Shown: one piece after another, positions 1-5,505 of the stretch
Numbering within the stretch: the first letter of the stretch is position 1
Layout of the letters: every line of letters begins with the position of its first letter
Source of the DNA: Lachnospiraceae bacterium UBA2734
Lineage (GTDB): Bacteria > Bacillota > Clostridia > Lachnospirales > Lachnospiraceae
Length of the DNA: 8,885 nt
Direction: 5' to 3'
Assembly: GCA_002353635.1 (NCBI GenBank)
Contig: DEKA01000022.1
Span: 77,841 to 86,725, forward strand
The notes under the pieces: model-generated
The model's input: the letters and a program-made list of their open reading frames with translations, nothing else
What the model was told of the DNA's origin: nothing
Databases searched by the model: none
Translations under genes and position numbers: made by a program

Positions 1-20
1 AGCGGCGCAGGAGGGAGATT

Positions 21-464
21 ATGTATCTCGAAATTGATTTCAGCAGCGATGAAGCAATCTATCAGCAGCTGTGCAACCAGATCATACTCGGCATCGCGAC
101 GAGTCAGTTCTCGGATGGCGAGGTGCTGCCCTCCGTCCGCCAGCTGGCTGATGATATCGGTATTAACATGCATACAGTGAACAAGGCCTATACTGTGCTC
201 AAGCAGGAAGGTTTTGTCCGTATGGACAGGAGAAAGGGTGCGGTCATCTCGGTCGACAGCGACAAGAAGCACGCAATCGAGACGATCCGCAAGAGCATGA
301 TCCCTTTGATCGCGGAGGCCATTTGCCGGAATCTTACAAGGGAAGACGTCGGAGAGATCGTCAATGGTCTGTACGACGAGTATGGGGAATACGAGAAAAA
401 GGCGCAGAAAGGAGAACTGCCTTCTCAGTATCGGGATGAGAAGGACAATCCGGCGCATGCCTAG
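21..464 (+). CDS. GntR-family transcriptional regulator, YtrA subfamily
   Basis: A 147-residue DNA-binding regulator. Residues about 8-76 form the GntR winged helix: an opening segment with IYQQL, then LPSVRQLADDIGINMHTVNKAY as the helix-turn-helix, then LKQEGFVRMDRRKGAVIS as the wing. The remaining 70 residues are a short helical tail (IRKSMIPLIAEAI...) like the compact dimerisation region of YtrA proteins. There is no large ligand-binding FadR/HutC domain, and the length fits YtrA (about 120-150 aa). The start is supported by an ideal AGGAGG at 9-14, six bases before ATG. Known YtrA regulators often repress a neighbouring ABC transporter operon; none lies downstream here, so any such target would be upstream, outside the window. 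A 139-bp gap separates it from clpC, so control of clpC is possible but unproven. Family assignment is firm; target and effector are unknown. Confidence 0.9.
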   Translation: MYLEIDFSSDEAIYQQLCNQIILGIATSQFSDGEVLPSVRQLADDIGINMHTVNKAYTVLKQEGFVRMDRRKGAVISVDSDKKHAIETIRKSMIPLIAEAICRNLTREDVGEIVNGLYDEYGEYEKKAQKGELPSQYRDEKDNPAHA

Positions 465-527
465 CAGCTTGAGGAATGCCGCTCTGCCGGCAGCATCCGG
501 ACGGTCAGGGTAATAAGAGAATCCGGG

Positions 528-556
528 TTCAGATCAGGCATATTGATATATAGAAT
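528..556 (+). promoter_or_regulatory. Putative sigma-A promoter for clpC-radA
   Basis: A -35-like TTCAGA (528-533, 4 of 6 consensus matches) is followed after exactly 17 bp by a -10-like TAGAAT (551-556, 5 of 6). Transcription would begin near 563, giving clpC a leader of about 40 nt. I found no CtsR heptad repeat (RGTCAAA type) and no CIRCE element (TTAGCACTC-N9-GAGTGCTAA) between 465 and 603. Transcription from upstream of the GntR gene could also reach clpC. Prediction by eye only. Confidence 0.42.
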
Positions 557-568
557 GAACGGCAGCAT

Positions 569-600
569 GACAGGACGGGGCTCTGTCCCCGGTACAGAGG
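569..600 (+). promoter_or_regulatory. Structured clpC leader overlapping the ribosome binding site
   Basis: The segment CTCTGT (581-586) is the six-base loop of a GC-only hairpin, CGGGG (576-580) with CCCCG (587-591). The same six bases are the exact reverse complement of ACAGAG (594-599), which contains most of the weak Shine-Dalgarno AGAGG (596-600). CTGTC (583-587) can also pair with GACAG (569-573). These pairings compete, so the leader can be drawn with the ribosome site free or covered. Complementarity is seen directly; regulatory function is inference. Confidence 0.4.
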
Positions 601-603
601 AAT

Positions 604-3129
604 ATGAATTATACAGACAGTGCAAAAAGAACACTCCGCGGTGCGGAGGCAGCCGCAAAGGAAAACGGTTCCGGCTATGTCGGAACAGAGCATCTGCTCA
701 TTGGTCTTCTCAGAGAGGACTCAGGTGTAGCATCACAGGTCCTCGAGAATAATGGCGTAACTGAGGACAAGCTCCGCGACATGATCGCCTCTCTCCGCGT
801 GGAAAAGGGGGAGACGGCCGTAGCTGACCGGGGCGGATATACGCCCAGACTTCAGTCAATTCTTGAGGGGGCACAGGAGCAGGCAAAACGCTTCCATTCG
901 GATACAGTGGGAACGGAGCATCTTCTGCTCGCACTCATCCTTGAGAGACAGAATGTCGCCCTGAAGCTCATGGAGGCGGCGGGTGCGAACATTGCGAAAA
1001 TCTATTTTGAGACGATTGCGGCACTCGGCGAGGACCCGGCAAAACACAGAAATGATCTCGCGTTCATGCAGCAGGCACAGAATGCCTCTGCACAGGGCGG
1101 ACGTTCCATTCTTGAGCAGTACAGCAGAGACCTTACGAATATGGCAAGAGAGGGTCTTCTTGACCCTGTGATCGGAAGGGACACCGAGATGCAGAGAGTG
1201 ATCCAGATTCTCTCGAGACGCACAAAGAACAATCCCTGCCTTATCGGTGAGCCCGGTGTCGGCAAGACAGCCATTGTAGAGGGACTGGCCGAGCGGATTG
1301 TCGAGGGCAATGTCCCCGATACGGTGCGTGACAAGAGACTTCTCACGCTCGATATCTCCGGTATGGTGGCGGGGTCCAAGTACCGCGGTGAATTCGAGGA
1401 GAGAATAAAGGGTGCCATTGAAGAAGTCCGCAGAGCCGGCAACATCATTCTCTTTGTGGACGAAATGCACACACTGATCGGTGCCGGCGGCGCAGAGGGC
1501 GCCATCGACGCGTCTAACATTCTGAAGCCGTCGCTTGCCAGAGGAGAGATTCAGCTGATCGGTGCAACGACTGTCAATGAATATAAAAAATATGTGGAGA
1601 AGGACGCCGCCCTTGAGCGCAGGTTCCAGCCTGTTATAGTGGAGGAGCCGACGGAAGAGGATACGCTTGCTATTCTGAAGGGCGTTGTTCCCGCTTACGA
1701 GCAGCATCACGGTGTGAAGGTGACGGAGGAGGCAATGAAAGAGGCCATCCGTCTCTCTGTCCGCTATATCAACGACAGAAATCTCCCGGACAAGGCAATC
1801 GATGTCATCGATGAAGCCTGCGCAGCCGTGCGCCTTAAGGAGAGCAAAGCCCGCAGAAAAGACTCATCGGCAGAGATGGAGACACAGCTCAAGGACATGG
1901 ACAGACAGCTTGCGGATGCGATCGCAAACGGCGATACAGGGACTGCAAGACAGATCCGGAAGGATTATGACACGCTCAGCAGAAAATACGTGCGCAGCAT
2001 CGACCGCCGCATCACTGGAAAGAGCAGCAGACCGGCAGAGGTCACTCCTGAGGATATTGCCGGCGTCATTTCTGTCTGGTCGAAGGTGCCCGTCTCCAGG
2101 CTTACTGAGAAGGAGAGCGTACGGCTTCTTCACCTCGAGGACACGCTGCATAAGAGAGTGATCGGACAGGAGGAGGCAGTTTCGGCTGTTGCAAAGGCAA
2201 TTCGGAGAGGTCGCGTCGGGCTGCAGGATCCCAACCGCCCGATTGGCTCCTTCCTGTTCCTTGGTCCTACCGGCGTTGGTAAGACTGAACTGTCAAAGGC
2301 ACTTGCAGAAGCGGTCTTCGGCGATGAGAAGAATATGATCCGCGTCGATATGTCCGAATATATGGAGCAGTATGCTGTCTCCAAGATGATCGGTTCAGCA
2401 CCCGGCTACATCGGCTATGATGAGGGCGGACAGCTGACGGACAGGGTGCGCCAGCATCCCTACAGCGTCGTTCTCTTTGATGAGATCGAGAAGGCGCATC
2501 CAGATGTTTTCAATATTCTGCTGCAGATCCTGGATGAAGGGCGCCTTACTGATTCCAAGGGAAGGACGGTGAACTTCAAGAACACGATCATCATCATGAC
2601 GTCGAATGTGGGCGCGCGCAACATTGTTGATCCGAAGACCATGGGTTTCCGCACGGCAGTGACGCCCGAGGAGAATTACGAGAAGATGAAGGAGGGCGTA
2701 ATGGCCGAAGTAAAGCGGATGTTCCGCCCGGAGTTCATCAACAGAATTGACGGCATCGAAGTTTTCCACAAGCTCAATAAGGACGATATGATGCGGATTG
2801 TGGGGCTTTTGTGTGCGGATCTGATCCGCCGCGGCAAGTCGCAGCTGGGCATCACAATTCGCGTGACGCCTTCCATGAAGAGATATCTTGTGGATCACTA
2901 TGCAGATGAGAAGATGGGCGCAAGACCTCTTCGCCGCGCGATCCAGACGGTCATCGAGGATCCGCTCTCGGAGAAGATCCTTGCGGAGGAGTTCTGCACC
3001 GGCGATACAGTTTCCGTTGGATATCGCGGCGGCAAGGTGACATTCGATAAGGAAAATGCCGCACAGCCGTCGGCAGAGAAGAGCGAAGCACAGAAAGCGG
3101 ACGAAAGGACGGCTGCCGATGCCGAATAA
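604..3129 (+). CDS. clpC: ClpC-type AAA+ unfoldase, ATPase subunit of the Clp protease
   Basis: An 841-residue Hsp100 protein that unfolds substrates with ATP and passes them to ClpP. The N-terminal domain (about 4-140) has two Clp repeats, each with a TEH motif (E29, E105). D1 has Walker A GEPGVGKT (215-222), Walker B FVDE (D286, E287), pore tyrosine Y260 and arginines R339/R340. A short middle domain (about 420-462) is UVR-like, far shorter than in ClpB. D2 has Walker A GPTGVGKT (554-561), Walker B FDE (D626, E627), pore Y602, FINRID (R714) and sensor-2 GAR (R774). The tripeptide MGF (680-682) sits where the ClpP-docking loop is expected, so this should be a proteolytic partner rather than a disaggregase. 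The last roughly 25 residues are a charged, Ala-rich tail. ATG 604 is chosen because the frame has a stop at 568 and the first Clp repeat begins at once. Its ribosome site is weak and close (AGAGG, 3 nt away). ctsR, mcsA and mcsB are not adjacent. Confidence 0.97.
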   Translation: MNYTDSAKRTLRGAEAAAKENGSGYVGTEHLLIGLLREDSGVASQVLENNGVTEDKLRDMIASLRVEKGETAVADRGGYTPRLQSILEGAQEQAKRFHSDTVGTEHLLLALILERQNVALKLMEAAGANIAKIYFETIAALGEDPAKHRNDLAFMQQAQNASAQGGRSILEQYSRDLTNMAREGLLDPVIGRDTEMQRVIQILSRRTKNNPCLIGEPGVGKTAIVEGLAERIVEGNVPDTVRDKRLLTLDISGMVAGSKYRGEFEERIKGAIEEVRRAGNIILFVDEMHTLIGAGGAEGAIDASNILKPSLARGEIQLIGATTVNEYKKYVEKDAALERRFQPVIVEEPTEEDTLAILKGVVPAYEQHHGVKVTEEAMKEAIRLSVRYINDRNLPDKAIDVIDEACAAVRLKESKARRKDSSAEMETQLKDMDRQLADAIANGDTGTARQIRKDYDTLSRKYVRSIDRRITGKSSRPAEVTPEDIAGVISVWSKVPVSRLTEKESVRLLHLEDTLHKRVIGQEEAVSAVAKAIRRGRVGLQDPNRPIGSFLFLGPTGVGKTELSKALAEAVFGDEKNMIRVDMSEYMEQYAVSKMIGSAPGYIGYDEGGQLTDRVRQHPYSVVLFDEIEKAHPDVFNILLQILDEGRLTDSKGRTVNFKNTIIIMTSNVGARNIVDPKTMGFRTAVTPEENYEKMKEGVMAEVKRMFRPEFINRIDGIEVFHKLNKDDMMRIVGLLCADLIRRGKSQLGITIRVTPSMKRYLVDHYADEKMGARPLRRAIQTVIEDPLSEKILAEEFCTGDTVSVGYRGGKVTFDKENAAQPSAEKSEAQKADERTAADAE

Positions 3130-4522
3130 AAAGAAGGAGACGGCGTTTTTCTGCAGTGAGTGCGGATACGAATCAGCGAAGTGGATGGGGCAGTGCCCGT
3201 CGTGTCATGCGTGGAATACGATGGTGGAGGCCCCCATTCCGTCAAAGGAGAAGGCCTCCTCGATTCTGCGGGGAGGGACTCTTTCCGCAGGTGTGCGCAC
3301 AGGACTGCCGGATTCCTACAGAAGACCTGTTCCGCTCTCAGCCGTTGAGGAGCGGGGAGAGGAGCGATGGTCTACAGGTTACGGGGAGCTCGACAGGGTC
3401 CTCGGCGGAGGAATAGTCCGCGGATCGATGGTCCTTGTCGGCGGCGATCCCGGCATCGGCAAGTCTACACTTCTTCTGCAGGTGACGGGAAATCTTGCGG
3501 CAGCGGGACACAGCGTCCTCTATATTTCCGGCGAGGAGTCACTCCATCAGATCAAGCTCCGCGCAGACAGGATCGGAAAGATGTCCGACAATCTGCGGTT
3601 TCTGTGCGAGACGAATCTGGATACCATCACGGAGATTCTTCTGGAGGAGAAGCCGCAGCTGTGCGTCATCGACTCTATTCAGACGATGTACAACGACAGC
3701 GTGACGGCAGCAGCAGGCAGTATCTCCCAGGTGAGGGAGACGACAGGCGTTCTGCTGCGGCTCGCGAAGGAAACCGGCATTACGTTCTTTATCATTGGTC
3801 ATGTGACGAAGGAGGGAACGGTGGCAGGACCCCGTGTTCTCGAGCACATGGTGGACACGGTCCTTTATTTTGAGGGTGACCGGTATGCCTCCTACCGCAT
3901 TATACGGGGAGTGAAGAACCGGTTCGGCTCGACGAATGAGATCGGCATCTTCGAGATGAGAAGAGAGGGATTGTGCGAGGTAGCCAATCCCTCTGAATAT
4001 ATGCTGAGCGGGCGGCCGGAGAGAGCAAGCGGCTCCGTCGTCTCGTGCACTCTGGACGGGACCAGAGCCATGCTGACGGAGGTGCAGGCGCTTGTCTGTA
4101 GATCCAATTTCGGTTTCCCGAAGCGGCAGGCGACGGGCACGGATTACAACCGCGTAAGTCTCCTGATGGCGGTTCTTGAGAAGCGTCTCGGCGTTCCTCT
4201 TTCGGAATATGACGCCTATGTCAATCTTGCAGGCGGTATCCGGCAGACGGAGCCTGCGCTGGATCTTGGCATCTCCATGGCAATTCTCTCAAGCTACCGC
4301 AATGTCCCTGCGGGCGACCGCACGGTGGCCTTCGGAGAGGTGGGTCTCTCCGGAGAGGTCCGCATGGTGACAATGGCGGACATCCGTGTGCAGGAGGCAG
4401 CTAAGCTCGGCTTCACCACCATTATTCTTCCAAAGAGCAACCTGCGCGGCGTCAAGGCGCCGGACGGCGTGGAACTGATCGGCATCAGAAGCCTGCAGGA
4501 AGCGGCCGATTTTCTTGGATAA
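3119..4522 (+). CDS. radA: DNA repair protein RadA (RecA-like branch-migration ATPase)
   Basis: A 467-residue protein acting with RecA in recombinational repair, where RadA drives branch migration and DNA unwinding. The order is classic: an N-terminal C4 zinc finger (C12, C15, C26, C29), a RecA-like ATPase with Walker A GDPGIGKS (109-116, K115) and Walker B IDS (D185), the RadA-specific KNRFG motif (266-270), and a C-terminal Lon-protease-like domain (about 300-467, with GGIRQTEPALDLGISMAI). The frame is open further upstream to 3056, but ATG 3119 is chosen because it places the zinc finger at the usual distance from the N terminus and has AAGGA at 3105-3109, nine bases upstream. The start overlaps the last 11 bases of clpC, implying cotranscription and possibly translational coupling. 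clpC-radA adjacency is a known Firmicutes arrangement; disA, which follows radA in Bacillus, is absent. Length is normal and no motif is missing. Confidence 0.97.
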   Translation: MPNKKKETAFFCSECGYESAKWMGQCPSCHAWNTMVEAPIPSKEKASSILRGGTLSAGVRTGLPDSYRRPVPLSAVEERGEERWSTGYGELDRVLGGGIVRGSMVLVGGDPGIGKSTLLLQVTGNLAAAGHSVLYISGEESLHQIKLRADRIGKMSDNLRFLCETNLDTITEILLEEKPQLCVIDSIQTMYNDSVTAAAGSISQVRETTGVLLRLAKETGITFFIIGHVTKEGTVAGPRVLEHMVDTVLYFEGDRYASYRIIRGVKNRFGSTNEIGIFEMRREGLCEVANPSEYMLSGRPERASGSVVSCTLDGTRAMLTEVQALVCRSNFGFPKRQATGTDYNRVSLLMAVLEKRLGVPLSEYDAYVNLAGGIRQTEPALDLGISMAILSSYRNVPAGDRTVAFGEVGLSGEVRMVTMADIRVQEAAKLGFTTIILPKSNLRGVKAPDGVELIGIRSLQEAADFLG

Positions 4523-4526
4523 AAAG

Positions 4527-4562
4527 AATCCCTGTGAGATCATTGACGACCTCACAGGGATT
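4527..4562. terminator. Bidirectional intrinsic terminator between radA and tRNA-Trp
   Basis: AATCCCTGTGAG (4527-4538) and CTCACAGGGATT (4551-4562) form a perfect 12-bp stem with a 12-base loop, starting 4 bp after the radA stop. On the + strand the stem is followed by TTTCTTC-type bases. On the - strand it is followed by TTCTTTTT (complement of 4521-4528), a better U-tract, 11 bases past the tRNA 3' end. It can therefore end both the clpC-radA message and the tRNA-Trp transcript. Confidence 0.88.
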
Positions 4563-4573
4563 TCTTCATCATA

Positions 4574-4645
4574 CAGGGGAAGAGGGATTCGAACCCCCAT
4601 GAACGGTTTTGGAGACCGTGATACTAGCCATTGTATGATTCCCCT
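4574..4645 (-). tRNA. tRNA-Trp (anticodon CCA)
   Basis: The minus strand folds into a full cloverleaf of 72 nt. The acceptor stem is AGGGGAA (4645-4639) with TTCCCCT; the D stem is ATAC/GTAT with GG in the loop; the anticodon stem is ACGGT/ACCGT with loop CTCCAAA. The T arm is GGGGG/CCCTC around TTCGAAT, with one G-U pair. The anticodon CCA is at complement 4610-4612 and reads UGG. The A1-U72 pair, G2-C71, G3-C70 and discriminator G73 (4574) match bacterial tRNA-Trp identity elements. The terminal CCA is not encoded (TAT follows), so CCA-adding enzyme would be needed. Minor oddities are C9, A10-U25, C26 and a four-base variable loop. Confidence 0.93.
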
Positions 4646-4654
4646 ATGCGGCAC

Positions 4655-4696
4655 AGTCTGAACTCCGTTCAGACTCAAATCGTGACGACTCCGTCA
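4655..4696 (-). other. Twin hairpins in the tRNA-Trp 5' leader
   Basis: Reading the minus strand, TGACG-GAGT-CGTCA (4696-4683) is followed seven bases later by AGTCTGAAC-GGA-GTTCAGACT (4675-4655). These are perfect 5-bp and 9-bp stems. Both apices carry the same ACGGAGT string. They lie between the predicted tRNA promoter and the mature 5' end, so RNase P would release them. Neither is followed by a U-run, so they are not terminators. Function is unknown. Confidence 0.5.
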
Positions 4697-4721
4697 TCAA
4701 AATTCACTGCCGACAACGAAT

Positions 4722-4750
4722 AATATAACAGATCATTCTTTCTTATTCAA
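4722..4750 (-). promoter_or_regulatory. Putative sigma-A promoter for tRNA-Trp
   Basis: On the minus strand, TTGAAT (4750-4745, 4 of 6) lies 17 bp from TATATT (4727-4722, 5 of 6). Predicted start is near 4715, about 70 nt before the mature tRNA. The -35 sits only about 22 bp past the vanZ stop with no terminator between, so some tRNA precursor could also come from vanZ read-through. Confidence 0.6.
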
Positions 4751-4771
4751 TCCCCTATTGCAGAAAATACG

Positions 4772-5359
4772 TCATCTCTTCCTGCTGCGTCCTTCTCTGC
4801 GGTCATAATACTCCTCCCGCATGCGTCTTTCCCTTTCAAGGGAGAGAGGACGGAAAACAGTGACTCTGAAGAACCACAGTATCGGATGGGAGAGAAGAAC
4901 GCCGAGGATGGCTCCGGAGGTATCGATACAGACATCACGGAAGGACGGAGACCTCCCCAGCGAAAAGGTCTGGTGGTATTCGTCCGTGCAGGCGTATGCG
5001 GCACAGATCAGCGTCGTCAGAAGGAGAAGGCGGATTCCCCGCACGCCGTATACGTAGAGGGGAATGGCGAGTGTCACGGCAAGGAGGCAGTACTCGGAGA
5101 AGTGGGCTGCCTTGCGCACATAGAACTCAAGCGACTCCACATACTGCTCCTGTTGGGCGGGCGTCCAGTTCATCTCCAGACGGTAGTTGATGGAGTGCAC
5201 GATTTCCTCCGTGACAGAGCGGCTCTCTATTGTGCTCTCGTCCGCATCGGCTGCGGAGAAGTTGAAAATCATGGCTGCCACCAGTATAGCGGGCAGGAAG
5301 GAGAGCGGCTTCAGGAGAAAACGAAGGGTCTTTTTGATAAATAATGCAAAATAATTCAT
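4772..5359 (-). CDS. VanZ-family integral membrane protein
   Basis: A 195-residue membrane protein with the VanZ-like signature: FNFSAADADES (32-42) after the first membrane segment, KAAHFSEY (83-90), and TDEYHQTFSLGR (125-136) leading into a DVCIDTSGAILG helix (142-153). Four hydrophobic segments are visible at roughly 11-34, 87-105, 109-124 and 144-166. The last 25 residues are a highly charged tail rich in Arg and Glu, probably cytosolic. The family is named for teicoplanin-resistance VanZ, but most chromosomal members have no demonstrated role, and nothing here (no vanHAX genes) points to glycopeptide resistance. ATG 5359 has AAAGGA (complement 5370-5375) ten bases upstream, held in the loop of a small ACCC/GGGT stem. 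It is divergent from purL and reads toward tRNA-Trp. Family assignment is firm; function unknown. Confidence 0.9.
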   Translation of the reverse strand: MNYFALFIKKTLRFLLKPLSFLPAILVAAMIFNFSAADADESTIESRSVTEEIVHSINYRLEMNWTPAQQEQYVESLEFYVRKAAHFSEYCLLAVTLAIPLYVYGVRGIRLLLLTTLICAAYACTDEYHQTFSLGRSPSFRDVCIDTSGAILGVLLSHPILWFFRVTVFRPLSLERERRMREEYYDRREGRSRKR

Positions 5360-5389
5360 AGAGCACCCATCCTTTCAAGGGTAGATACG

Positions 5390-5395
5390 ATTATA
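5390..5395 (-). promoter_or_regulatory. Possible -10 element for vanZ
   Basis: A perfect TATAAT on the minus strand (complement of 5390-5395), about 30 bp before the vanZ start codon. No convincing -35 is present at 17-18 bp spacing (2 to 3 of 6 matches), so this is a weak call based on position and the perfect hexamer. Confidence 0.33.
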
Positions 5396-5413
5396 CAAAA
5401 CTAAGGGTCGTTA

Positions 5414-5422
5414 TGCTATAAT
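5414..5422 (+). promoter_or_regulatory. Extended -10 promoter for purL
   Basis: TGCTATAAT is a perfect extended -10 (TG at 5414-5415, TATAAT at 5417-5422). A poor -35 (TACAAA, 5394-5399, 3 of 6) lies 17 bp upstream, and extended -10 promoters tolerate this. Transcription would start near 5429. The vanZ -10 on the other strand is only about 21 bp away, so the two polymerase footprints would overlap. Confidence 0.48.
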
Positions 5423-5428
5423 CATCAC

Positions 5429-5505
5429 GAATTACGCAGGGAACGGACCTGAGCCTGTAGTCAGAAGGCGGATGCCGGCACTTTCATAATAAAGAGGAGA
5501 AGGGC
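5429..5505 (+). other. purL 5' leader, about 77 nt
   Basis: This stretch holds small possible hairpins: CAGG-GAACGGA-CCTG (5437-5451), GCCT/AGGC (5453-5456 with 5466-5469) and a TGCCGGCA palindrome (5473-5480). It ends in a strong ribosome site, GAGGAG (5494-5499). I compared it from memory with purine, ZTP and PRPP riboswitch cores and see no convincing match. I also see no clear PurR box. No function assigned. Confidence 0.35.

Noticed and set aside
477..493. GC-rich palindrome CTGCCGGCAG and TGCCG/CGGCA stem after the GntR gene as a terminator
   Set aside because: The stem is only 5 bp and no T-run follows on either strand, so it does not support intrinsic termination.
461..752. Short open frames in the GntR-clpC gap, on both strands
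   Set aside because: They run into the start of clpC in other frames, lack good ribosome sites and have low-quality composition.
856..1710. Long minus-strand open frame (284 codons) inside clpC
   Set aside because: It lies entirely antisense to clear ClpC motifs, has no recognisable domain, and its codons mirror the biased usage of clpC. It is a shadow.
3056..3118. Upstream extension of radA to ATG 3056
   Set aside because: It would add 21 residues inside the clpC tail before the zinc finger, unlike the family; ATG 3119 has a suitable ribosome site and normal length.
4646..4700. T-box or attenuator upstream of tRNA-Trp/after vanZ
   Set aside because: No T-box consensus and no U-run after either hairpin; the element precedes a tRNA rather than an aminoacyl-tRNA synthetase or trp gene.
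4772..5359. VanZ gene as evidence of glycopeptide resistance
   Set aside because: The family is widespread on chromosomes with no resistance role, and no other van genes are present.
5400..5505. Purine, ZTP or PRPP riboswitch before purL
   Set aside because: The TATAATC string resembles the start of a purine aptamer, but the conserved loops and closing stem do not follow and the string is better explained as the promoter.
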